Source: a virus. From it: a stretch of 21,954 bases of DNA. Location of the stretch: positions 1-21,954 of the IMG/VR virus record IMGVR_UViG_3300037493_002207; one strand, written 5' to 3'. The notes under the pieces were generated by a model that worked only from the letters and a program-made list of their open reading frames with translations, made no database searches and was not told the DNA's origin. This document shows positions 7,603 through 15,800 of this stretch, piece after piece (the first letter of the stretch is position 1; every line of letters begins with the position of its first letter). The translations under genes were made by a program, and so were the position numbers.

Positions 7603-8073
7603 TTACATATGCAAGATGTCTTCAGGGGAATTTACAATACCCAAGATTTCATCATCGTTTAAAAATCGGATTTCACCACCATCGATAGAAATACGTGAAC
7701 CAGCGTACCTGCCAAAGATTACCCAATCACCTTCCGCGCACCAAGCGCCGAATGGAAATTTAGATTCATCCTTGTAGGCTAAATCACCCATCTTTAATAC
7801 ATAGCCGCAATTCGTAGCCAGCTGCGTACGTTTTTGAGTTTCTTCTGCTATCACAATACCGCCCTTAGTGCGCTCTGCGCCTCTGTAAGGTAGTACTGCT
7901 ATACGCCATCCTGTAGGACGAGGAATACGGTCTATTGCTTCCTCTGGTATCAGTGATGGGTCGAACTGGCCTTCTGCGTCGTAAGCATCGTCAATAGACG
8001 GCTGCTTGTTCTTCTCGTTCTCTAGCCATTTAAGTTCTAGCGCTGTTAGGTTCTTTGTTTCTTCTTCTGCCAT
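7603..8073 (-). CDS. GroES-like co-chaperonin (156 aa)
   Basis: Residues of about 53-147 align with the Cpn10 fold: PTGWRIAVLPYRG, the mobile-loop segment TKGGIVIAEE (69-78) that would dock on GroEL, EGDWVIFGRYAG, and SIDGGEIRFLNDDEILGIV. About 50 extra residues at the N-terminus make it longer than the roughly 95-residue bacterial GroES. I chose the ATG at 8071-8073 because GTGGAG lies six bases ahead; the in-frame GTG four codons upstream has no such site. It is encoded among the head genes, 13 bp before the scaffold gene. A T4 gp31-like role, adapting the host GroEL chamber for capsid protein folding, is inference. Confidence 0.85.
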   Translation of the reverse strand: MAEEETKNLTALELKWLENEKNKQPSIDDAYDAEGQFDPSLIPEEAIDRIPRPTGWRIAVLPYRGAERTKGGIVIAEETQKRTQLATNCGYVLKMGDLAYKDESKFPFGAWCAEGDWVIFGRYAGSRISIDGGEIRFLNDDEILGIVNSPEDILHM

Positions 8074-8087
8074 AAGGGTCTCCACGG

Positions 8088-8282
8088 TTAAAAATCTATA
8101 TCATCAGGATTAGAGTTCAAGGAGTCCTTGATCATATCCTCTACGAGTTTTAAGCCTTCTAGACGCCCCATCATGAAGCGATAACGCTCCATGTTGGCAA
8201 TGGTGCCGTTCAGCACAATGCCTTCAGAGTCGGACTGTAACTTTCTAACTTCCTTAAGAAGTCTTTCTGCATATTCAAGCAT
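8088..8282 (-). CDS. Small helical protein of unknown function (64 aa)
   Basis: The protein is charged and mostly helical (MLEYAERLLKEVRKLQSDSEG, then MERYRFMMGRLEGLKLVEDM), resembling a short coiled coil. The ribosome-binding site is weak (GGAAAT). Its stop lies 15 bp before the start of the GroES-like gene, inside the same leftward unit. Such small helical proteins often sit near portal genes in phages, but I recognise no family. Confidence 0.5.
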   Translation of the reverse strand: MLEYAERLLKEVRKLQSDSEGIVLNGTIANMERYRFMMGRLEGLKLVEDMIKDSLNSNPDDIDF

Positions 8283-8306
8283 GGTTCAATATTTCCATGT
8301 AAAAGG

Positions 8307-8330
8307 CAGACGATCTAGAACCCTCGTCTG
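8307..8330 (-). terminator. Hairpin between the 83-aa and 64-aa genes, possible weak terminator
   Basis: An inverted repeat, CAGACGA (8307-8313) with TCGTCTG (8324-8330), encloses a loop containing TCTAGA. On the minus-strand RNA it is followed by CCUUUUA, a short U run. It could act as a weak terminator or attenuator between the portal pair and the chaperonin-scaffold-capsid genes, or as an mRNA-processing site. Confidence 0.4.
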
Positions 8331-8345
8331 TAGGCTTAAAACTTA

Positions 8346-8597
8346 TTAGCAAATCTTTACGCGTTTATTACCGTCTTTTTTCTTTACATATGTTACTTCA
8401 GCAGACATTGCATCGCCGCCTTTTTTCATTTTAGCAGGCTTAGCTTTGCTGTATGCAATCGCCACAGCCTGTTTCACGGCCTTAGCCTTTGACGCTGGCT
8501 TGCTAGTTCCAATCTTACCTGACTCTTTGAAGTCCCCGATAAGTGTACCGATGTTGCTAGAAATTGTTTTCTTGCTACTACCTGATTTAAGCGGCAT
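8346..8597 (-). CDS. Small basic head-region protein (83 aa)
   Basis: It is lysine-rich: MPLKSGSSKKTISSNIGTLI at the start, then SKPASKAKAVKQAVAIAYSK, then PAKMKKGGDAMSAEV and a basic tail. The K(A/P)xKQAxAIAxS motif is shared by small phage proteins of unknown function encoded beside portal genes (DUF6496-like, from memory). AAGGAGATAAC precedes the ATG. The start overlaps the end of the portal gene by 11 bp, so translation is probably coupled. The KMKKGG motif recurs in the 69-aa protein. Confidence 0.6.
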   Translation of the reverse strand: MPLKSGSSKKTISSNIGTLIGDFKESGKIGTSKPASKAKAVKQAVAIAYSKAKPAKMKKGGDAMSAEVTYVKKKDGNKRVKIC

Positions 8598-10980
8598 TGT
8601 TATCTCCTTGGTTAGTTTGGCCTAACATCTGCTGTTCCATAATGGCCAACCGCTCACGGGCAATATCAGCACGTTCGTTGGCAATTTCATCTTGTGACTT
8701 AATACGGTTCTCATTAACTTGGCCAGTTTGGTCCACTTTAGCCTGCTCAATAGCCAAGCTCTTCTCTTTAGCCGCTGCATCCGCCGCGTCAGCCTTAGCA
8801 CGTTGATCCAACTCTTGTTTCTTAAGCTCCACGACTGGGTCTGTAGGTGGTTGATTCGCTCCAGAGATTTCATCTTGCATTGTTTTAACGTCAGCCATGG
8901 CTTGCGCTACCTTCAATGCAATCATACCCTCTTTCTGGATAATAGATATCATACCGTCAGGATCTGTGCCGTATGCCTTAAACAATTCAACTTCCACGTC
9001 CTCTTCTGCACGAATACGGATGTGTTGCAAGATATGCTTCTGCAATATTATGGCAGACATCGGATTAGCCTGCAACATAGGCGACATGCCCATGCGTAAG
9101 TGAGATTCAATGTGCGCATCATGCTGTTGACCAGCAAATGCTTTCAATTCCATTGTATCCAATACGTCCGCATTCTCTGTCGCGGGGTCCTTGGGCATTT
9201 GTGAGTTCTGTGGACGCAATATGCCGTCGATATCCCGCACGTTTAGTGCTGAATAGACCCGATAGTATGCCTCATACATGTTATGCATCTGTGGGGCCGC
9301 CTGCGCAAGCTGTAGCTGTGTTTGTGCAAGGGTTATACGTTGTGCTGTAGAGAATATGTTAGGGTCAGCAACAGGAAGTACTGCCACCATGTTGTCAAAG
9401 TCTGCTTTTTTAATCTTACGACTAGCGCCGGGTACGTCATAGGGGTACTCTTTTGGTAAGTACTGAGCAAAACCCTTAGCAAGCAGTTGAAATTCTAATT
9501 TTTGAGCATAATGCAGACGTTTATGGATGGCGGACATCACCATTGAGCCACGTTCTAACAGTGCAATGGTTGTTCCGACTGCTGCATTTTGATTACCATC
9601 ACCTACTTGCATGTCCGCAGTACTTGCAAGACGCTTTCCAGCGTCGACAGTGAAGCCTAATAACTGGAAGAGTGTTTGACTAGGTTCTTTATACGGTAAA
9701 GGTAGTAATGATGACTGTAATTCAGCGCCACCAGCGTCAATATCACGCCATTCGCCCGGTTGGATAGGTGTATCCGTGTCCGCGATCCGTGCGCCTTTGG
9801 CCTTGAAGCCTGCTGGTAGGTTAGAGAACGTACCCGCGTCAAGTAATTGACGTAATGCAGACGTTGCTGTCTTAGAAAGGCTGCCAATTAAGTGAACAAA
9901 GCCCAAGCCATACGCACCAAGGCCCTCGATTAGCACATAATGCACAAAATAATTGGTACGGCGTTTTAATTCGTCGCCTTCTGCCCAGTTACGTCGTACA
10001 CCAAGCACTTTTCCGCTCACTTCGTCAAGCGTTACAATGTATGGAAGCTTAATTCCTGTGATTTCGCCGTCTTCATCCGTGTCTTCAAAGCCTGGAATGT
10101 CATAATCCACTTGAAATTCAAGTAAAAACACTTCTTCGGCTTGGTCAGAAGGGGTTAACCCTGTTTGACGGTCAACACTTTCTTGAATTTGGTCTTGGTC
10201 AGGGTCAGAAGTCTCTGATTGAATGTCTAAATCTAAATATTCACCCGCTACAACACGCTTTCTAAACTCGTTTGCGTCCATTGGCACGTGATGCGTGATC
10301 CGTGGACACTGGCTCATGACACTTGAGCCTGTGTAAGGGATGTATAAGTCGTCAGCAAGCACTAACTTACTCACCATTCTGTCTAATTGTGCATTAAAAT
10401 ACACTTTTTTGAACACAGAACCACCGTAACCTAGGTAGAAAAGTGCTTGGTCCATCTCTGGCGTGTACTCTTCCATCACTGTGGTCAGTTCGTAGTTCAT
10501 AAAATCTTGAACACGTGCCGCTTGCTGTAATTTTTCTACTGTTTCTTTGCCTAAGACCTGCGCTCTAACAGGTCCATCTGCTGGCATTAGTTCCTTCATC
10601 GCCTGCGCTTGGAACTGCACTACCGCTTCTGTCAACATTGGATGTACTGCACCGGCTGCGCCACGGAATGGCTTGGTGCGTTCTTCCATTTTCAAGCCTA
10701 ACAGCTCAAGGCCCTTGGCATACATCTGCTCCCAGTCACTACGAGACGCTTTGTCAGCATCAAATAATGCCATTAAGTCAATTGACATACGGTTTAAATC
10801 GTCTTCGTCAACCACTTCTGCTAGGTTGGCGTCAAACTCTACGTCCCCTGCCTCGTCTTCACCCATCTCAATCGTAGCACCACCACCCTCTTCCAAGACG
10901 ATTTCGATTTCGGGCATGCCTTCCTGATCAATCTCAATAGATGTTTCAGGGGCTTGGTTAACTACTTTGTCAATGGGCAT
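8587..10980 (-). CDS. Portal protein (797 aa)
   Basis: The protein should form the ring at one head vertex through which TerL pumps DNA. After an acidic N-terminus (residues 1-60), it reads TKPFRGAAGAVHPMLTEAVVQFQAQAMKELMP, a segment characteristic of large portals of podovirus-like aquatic phages. Then come YTPEMDQALFYLGYGGSVFKK, YIPYTGSSVMSQCPRITH and FVHLIGSLSKTATSALRQLLDAG. The last 200 residues are helical and charged, Gln/Ala-rich, as in the barrel and tail helices of P22-type portals. The 797-aa length fits that large class. The ribosome-binding site is weak (GGACGAGAA), and a hairpin lies just upstream. Confidence 0.88.
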   Translation of the reverse strand: MPIDKVVNQAPETSIEIDQEGMPEIEIVLEEGGGATIEMGEDEAGDVEFDANLAEVVDEDDLNRMSIDLMALFDADKASRSDWEQMYAKGLELLGLKMEERTKPFRGAAGAVHPMLTEAVVQFQAQAMKELMPADGPVRAQVLGKETVEKLQQAARVQDFMNYELTTVMEEYTPEMDQALFYLGYGGSVFKKVYFNAQLDRMVSKLVLADDLYIPYTGSSVMSQCPRITHHVPMDANEFRKRVVAGEYLDLDIQSETSDPDQDQIQESVDRQTGLTPSDQAEEVFLLEFQVDYDIPGFEDTDEDGEITGIKLPYIVTLDEVSGKVLGVRRNWAEGDELKRRTNYFVHYVLIEGLGAYGLGFVHLIGSLSKTATSALRQLLDAGTFSNLPAGFKAKGARIADTDTPIQPGEWRDIDAGGAELQSSLLPLPYKEPSQTLFQLLGFTVDAGKRLASTADMQVGDGNQNAAVGTTIALLERGSMVMSAIHKRLHYAQKLEFQLLAKGFAQYLPKEYPYDVPGASRKIKKADFDNMVAVLPVADPNIFSTAQRITLAQTQLQLAQAAPQMHNMYEAYYRVYSALNVRDIDGILRPQNSQMPKDPATENADVLDTMELKAFAGQQHDAHIESHLRMGMSPMLQANPMSAIILQKHILQHIRIRAEEDVEVELFKAYGTDPDGMISIIQKEGMIALKVAQAMADVKTMQDEISGANQPPTDPVVELKKQELDQRAKADAADAAAKEKSLAIEQAKVDQTGQVNENRIKSQDEIANERADIARERLAIMEQQMLGQTNQGDNNAA

Positions 10981-10991
10981 AGGATTCTCGT

Positions 10992-11017
10992 CCGAGTATT
11001 TTCCGTAGTGTACTCGG
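10992..11017 (-). promoter_or_regulatory. Hairpin in front of the portal gene
   Basis: CCGAGTA (10992-10998) and TACTCGG (11011-11017) form a 7-bp inverted repeat with a 12-base loop. On the minus strand the stem ends about 11 bases before the portal ATG and touches its weak Shine-Dalgarno (GGACGAG). It could limit portal translation, since only 12 copies per virion are needed. No U run follows, so a terminator is unlikely. Confidence 0.35.
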
Positions 11018-11039
11018 TATTGCAGGGTTTATGCAAGTG

Positions 11040-12785
11040 TTACTTCTTAGTCTTTTTTGATTTATACGCAGCGGGTATTTTAAGATTAATGTCTCTTCCT
11101 TCCCTACCTAAGGCCGCCATTCCCATGTATGCGGGGACAGTCTCTAACAGACTAAAGCGAGAGGGGTCCTTATACGCATCTTTTATAGCCTCTCCATACT
11201 TAGCTATAGGGCCCATTTTTTCATACTTTTCCACAAAAGGTAAATCAGATTCATTAATGAAATCCCAGCGGTCATTGACAATAGCATCTCCGCTTGGGGT
11301 TTTTTTATAATTAAAACGTCCTATGGTATTGGCTAAATTTACTGACTCATCTGCCAGATCCTGAGGAATCCCTGTAGGATTCTGATAGTTAGCGTAGTCT
11401 TTGTACTGAATATTCCCTTTTCCCTTTTTAAGGCTTTCCAAGTTCCTTCTGGCAATTCCGGATTCTTTTTCAAACATCCCTTTTTGTCTTTTTAATTCCT
11501 GTTCTTCCAGGAAAGACTGTTTATGTGCGTCAGTCCATAGGGCTACCTTGGCAGGTATTTTATTAAATTCTGTTTTTCTATTACGCAGTTCTTTATCAAT
11601 ATCCACCAGTGCCGCTTTATTCTCTTCTAAAAGCGAGGGTTCTTTATTTAGTATAGCCTGCTCAGTTTCTTGGATAATACCTGCATATCCTGCCAACTCA
11701 TCCTCTGTCAAATCCTTATTAGTAAAAGGCTTTGTCCTGTCCCCTAATAACGTCTGTGCCGCAAAACGAATATTAGAAGGCACTGCCGTTTTCCAGCCTT
11801 CGTATGCCACATCTGCCGCTGGGTCTACTACATTAGACTTCAAATAGTTAAGCACGTCTTTAGCAGCAGAAGTTACATCACCGCCATTTCTAAACCGCTT
11901 GGTATATTTGATGCCAGCATTGTAGTAGTCCTTGCCGTCCCTTTGTGGGACATACACACCCTCAGCAGACACGTCACTAGTCGGACTCAACTCCTTACGG
12001 ATAGCTCCGGTAATCACAGGCTGCTTAGTCTCAGGGTCATACACATACTGCACTTCGTAATTGCCTATACGACCACGGCCCACGTAACTCGCGCCAACTT
12101 GACTTAACTTCTTTCCGCCTACATCCACGTCAGCAAAGGCCTGAAAACCATCCACATCCTTACTCACACGGGTGTCATACTTGCCTTGACCCCTTGACGA
12201 GCGCACTTCTTGCACGTCAACAGGGCCCGCTTTGGTACGTGAGTTTTCCAATAAGAACTGCTCAAGGTCCATGGACCGCGGGTCTTGGACCGCTACTGCC
12301 TCACCACCGTCCTCAAACGAGCTTACCCCTGCATGTCCTGCCAAATTATAGGCTTCTGGATTGGCAAAGGCGCGGATACCGCCTATTCTAGACGTGGCCT
12401 TATTCTGCGCTGCCGCAGCCAATTGGGCCTGATAGGCGTTTATATCCAAATCACCCTGTGCTGTGGGAAGGGTAGGTGCTGCTGGTTCCGCAATGCCAGC
12501 ATATGCCGCCTCTGTTTTTCCTGCATTCCAGTCCGCCACCCACTTGTTGTATGCGTCCGAGTAGGCAGCATGGTCCGTGGCATACTGATTGTGTGCGTTA
12601 AAATAAGCTTCGTCTTCTGCTTTTAATTTAGGTTTTACGTTTCTTGCTGCCGCATTTAACATCCCACCCGTGTCTTCCACTACACCCCCTGCCGCCATCT
12701 TAGCTGGCTGACTAATCCCAAGGGAAGCATAGGACTGTTGTACACGCTTTTCGTAGTCGTTGTCAAAGGGTGGAGTGTTATTCAT
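11040..12785 (-). CDS. Large protein of unknown function, probably virion-associated (581 aa)
   Basis: AGGACTACC precedes the ATG. The protein is hydrophilic with no signal peptide or membrane segment. Residues of about 1-150 are Ala-rich and disordered-looking. The middle (about 155-305) is charged and beta-rich. The C-terminal half is helical, with a coiled-coil stretch (QSFLEEQELKRQKGMFEKE) and a Lys-rich tail (KSKKTKK). Three segments share a GG motif: PAKMAAGGVV, SSFEDGGEAV and KRFRNGGDV. It sits between TerL and portal, where some phages carry internal or head-associated proteins. No enzymatic family is recognised. A cluster of GGNCC heptamers lies inside the gene. Confidence 0.6.
   Translation of the reverse strand: MNNTPPFDNDYEKRVQQSYASLGISQPAKMAAGGVVEDTGGMLNAAARNVKPKLKAEDEAYFNAHNQYATDHAAYSDAYNKWVADWNAGKTEAAYAGIAEPAAPTLPTAQGDLDINAYQAQLAAAAQNKATSRIGGIRAFANPEAYNLAGHAGVSSFEDGGEAVAVQDPRSMDLEQFLLENSRTKAGPVDVQEVRSSRGQGKYDTRVSKDVDGFQAFADVDVGGKKLSQVGASYVGRGRIGNYEVQYVYDPETKQPVITGAIRKELSPTSDVSAEGVYVPQRDGKDYYNAGIKYTKRFRNGGDVTSAAKDVLNYLKSNVVDPAADVAYEGWKTAVPSNIRFAAQTLLGDRTKPFTNKDLTEDELAGYAGIIQETEQAILNKEPSLLEENKAALVDIDKELRNRKTEFNKIPAKVALWTDAHKQSFLEEQELKRQKGMFEKESGIARRNLESLKKGKGNIQYKDYANYQNPTGIPQDLADESVNLANTIGRFNYKKTPSGDAIVNDRWDFINESDLPFVEKYEKMGPIAKYGEAIKDAYKDPSRFSLLETVPAYMGMAALGREGRDINLKIPAAYKSKKTKK
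12264..12291 (-). repeat. GGNCC heptamer cluster within the 581-aa gene
   Basis: Four consecutive 7-bp units of the form NNGGNYC lie at 12264-12291, including the perfect 12-bp palindrome GGTCCATGGACC at 12266-12277. The third unit deviates (GCGGGTC). The same heptamer recurs in clusters near the origin, so this looks like a dispersed short repeat that also tolerates coding sequence. Confidence 0.55.
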
Positions 12786-12831
12786 TCGGTAGTCCTAAAA
12801 GTCTTGTTGCAATATTTCCTAATTGTAGTCC

Positions 12832-15800
12832 TCAATAGTACTCGAACGCAACATCTTGTTGCTTATCCTCTTCCATTAAATCCGTGCCTAAAGAAATAAA
12901 ATTACCCGCCCTAAATCGCATCATCGCTTGAACAAAACTGTCAACCAAATCGTCGTTGTCGCCTTTTGGGAATGCCGCGCATTCTTCCACTAATTCCTCT
13001 GCCCAGTCCGTGTCCGGGGCCCACACCATGCCTGACTCCAACATAGGGGCCACAGAATGCGCACGCGATACCTTGTCCTGCCCACTGCGTCGACCTCCTG
13101 GCGAATACATGGTCACAGGAATGCCCACCCTTCTCAACTCCTGCTGAAGCGTAATCCCTGTCGCTTTGGCCTCGATCAGCACATTGTCAGGCTTCCACAA
13201 GTCATACTGCTCCTTGGCAATACGTTTAAGTTCAGGAAAATCCCATCGCCCCTTTGTTACGTCCAACAAGATAATATTAGGCCCTGAGTCCACATCAGGG
13301 TAAAACACACCCCACGTCGTAATGGCAGAAAAGTCAGCCGTCTCTTTTTTAGAATAAGCAGTATCGTAGGACTGCATAACATATTCAACCTCTGGAGGCT
13401 CGTCCGAGGGCCATACTTTCCACCAATCCCGCTTCAATATAGCACCTTCATCATTAGTAGGCTGCTGTTGCCACTGGGCCTGCCACTTCTGCGGTGATAA
13501 AGAGGCTTTGACCGCGAGCAACTCTTCAAGCTTCCAGAACGTGGGCCACAAGGGATTGCCACTAGGCAAAATAGCAGGAAATTCAATGACCTCCCAGCGA
13601 TCGGCATTGTGACTCTTCTGCGCCTTGACAAGACGTGCACTTAAATCCCGGCTTGACCAGCGGGTCATGACTACGACTACGGCCCCTCCAGGCTGTAGCC
13701 GTTGACGAGGACCAGAAGTATACCATTCCCATGCGTTCTCCATGGCGAGCTCTGACAAAGCGTCCTGCTCCGAGTGCGGATCATCAATAATCAACAAGTC
13801 CGCACCACGGCCCGTCATCGCGCCTCCAACCCCACAGTTATGTGTCAATACACCTTCTGCAAAAAAGGTGTGATCACCGTCCGTCAAGAAGTTGATGAAT
13901 CCTTCCCCCTGGTGCGTGGTCCGTGAAACGTGACCCGCTAAACGTACTCCCAATAATAGCCCGCATAGGTCTTGCGTTGCTTTTCCAAGACCCGCCATAT
14001 CCCCTTTAAGGCCGCAACCGGTTTTGGAAAATGTTTTGATGCCTCGGACAAGGAGCTGTGCTGCCGCACAACGGATCCATCCAAGACCTTTTGGAGCACC
14101 ATACATTGAAAGTTCTTCTTCCTGTACTTCTGCTCGTCGAATGGATTGTGTTCCTTCTTCAAACGATACGCTACCGCTTCTGGGGTGATGCCCAGCTCTC
14201 TTGCTATTTGCGCTAACGTCTTCCCATCGATTGTTACATTGCCTCGTCGATTGTTGGACTGTTGAACAGGCGTCTCCCATCGACAATTGTCCGGGCTGTA
14301 AGGCCCATCGTTGTCTATTCGCCCAATCGTATGCAGAGGAGACGGTGGCTCTCCCATGTCTTCCAAGAAATTCTCGAAGACTAGCCAACGCTCGGATACC
14401 GTAATGCCTCGTCCCCCATAATTGTTCCACTTCTCGTTCTTGGGGTTTAAACAACGAGACTTCATGTTGTACCATCGCCGGTACAAAGGCGTGTTCCAAA
14501 TAGCCATAGGCCCTCCTTAGGTAAGCCTTTATTCTATTCAAAATACTCTCCACACACAATACATCCGTTGAATTAACATGGGCAGCGTATACCCAACCAC
14601 GGTTCATGGTCCAAATGGGATGGCTCGCGGAACAATCTAATCCTGCAATATTGAATGTCTCACTATGCTTGGAGTGATAAATCTTTTGCACCGTAACGGA
14701 CTTACCGCAGTTTAACAAAACATCACCTTCTTTAATCCTATCCGCGGATAAAGGACCACGGACCGTGCGTACTAAAGCATAAGGGCGCAGACAGGCAAAA
14801 TATTCCCCACCATGGTCCGTGTCCCACCGACCCGCGGCCTTGGAGTCTGCTCGAAGGGCCACATTTGAAAAGACCTGCTTGTATTCTTCAGAGTCCATCA
14901 GGTTACGCACCTTACGGCCGAACCGCACAGCAAGCTCTCCCGTGTGGGTCGCTTGAATAATCTTGGTTTTAGGCTTACGGCCCATGATAAAAGCGGGTAG
15001 CAGATAGGATGAGAACTCAGATTTGGTATTATGTGTTACAACCCACCCCCTACCCGCCATAAATAGCCCATCTGCATTATCTACCTCCAGACACTGCACT
15101 AATCCTGTTCTAGAGGTGCGTTTTATATCTATTGATCGACTCCAATTACCCTTTAGGGGCCTACACCTATCAGCTTTTCTAGGAATACGTGCAGCATTAG
15201 CAAGTTTGAACATGATCCTGTGTGATGGCTGGCTTGGTATACCTTTATAGTTTGTTTGCCGAGTTGTAATCCGCGCTTTTACCCCAAGGGAGTGGATAAG
15301 GCATAAGACCTGCTCAATTATCGCTAAATTGGTTTGATTGAACGTAACCTTGCCATCTTTTGTCACGTCACCATCTGTGTCAATTAACCCTTGAAGTAGT
15401 GCCATGCGCTGGGATACTGATGCACAAAGATAGGTTTCAGGTATATGCTTGTTTTTTAATACTCCTAACTCACGTAGCTGAGAGTGCAGTCCTAAAACAT
15501 TGAATTGCTGAAAATTTGGGTTGTGCGTTGTTGAGTACCCACAGGCTTCCACCTGTGCCCGCATCTGGGGCATGTCAGCAAAGGAGCATCCAATTGACGC
15601 GCCATACGAACTCCCGTCGCCTAGCCATACCCCCAGTATATAGGGGTCTACTAGTAACTCTGCTTCGGGGTATTGTGCGGCAGATTGTCTGGGAAGTATA
15701 GGACGATTCCCTAAGGCCCTCCAACCTTCTGTCTCTAGCTTGTGCAAGATTTCTATTGTAGAAAGAGTTTGATATGGGCGATTTGAACCAAAGCGTACAG

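Larger units (their letters stand above)
13837..14793 (-). mobile_element. Intein 2 of TerL: splicing domains around an out-of-frame HNH gene
   Basis: Residues 480-798 interrupt the extein between A479 and C799 (EYFA then CGVGG), shortly before Walker B. Cys480 is the N-terminal nucleophile. Block B is GLDCSASHPIW with His537 and Ser at the usual Thr position. Block F is FINFLTDGDHTFFAEG, and the end is VLTHN with +1 Cys799. Residues 575-765 have no endonuclease motif in this frame; that DNA encodes the HNH protein one base out of frame. Without this stretch the intein would be about 128 aa (95 plus 33), the size of a natural mini-intein. Splicing function is inferred from conserved termini. 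Confidence 0.9.

Noticed and set aside
8074-8085. GTG at 8083-8085 as start of the GroES-like gene
   Set aside because: There is no SD in front of it, while the same bases supply GTGGAG for the ATG at 8073.
13938-14507. A sequencing error making the HNH domain falsely out of frame with intein 2
   Set aside because: The intein frame is open on both sides and across the HNH, its C-terminal blocks are in frame with block A, and HNH has its own SD, ATG and stop. A single indel would need to be matched by a second. It cannot be wholly excluded without reads.
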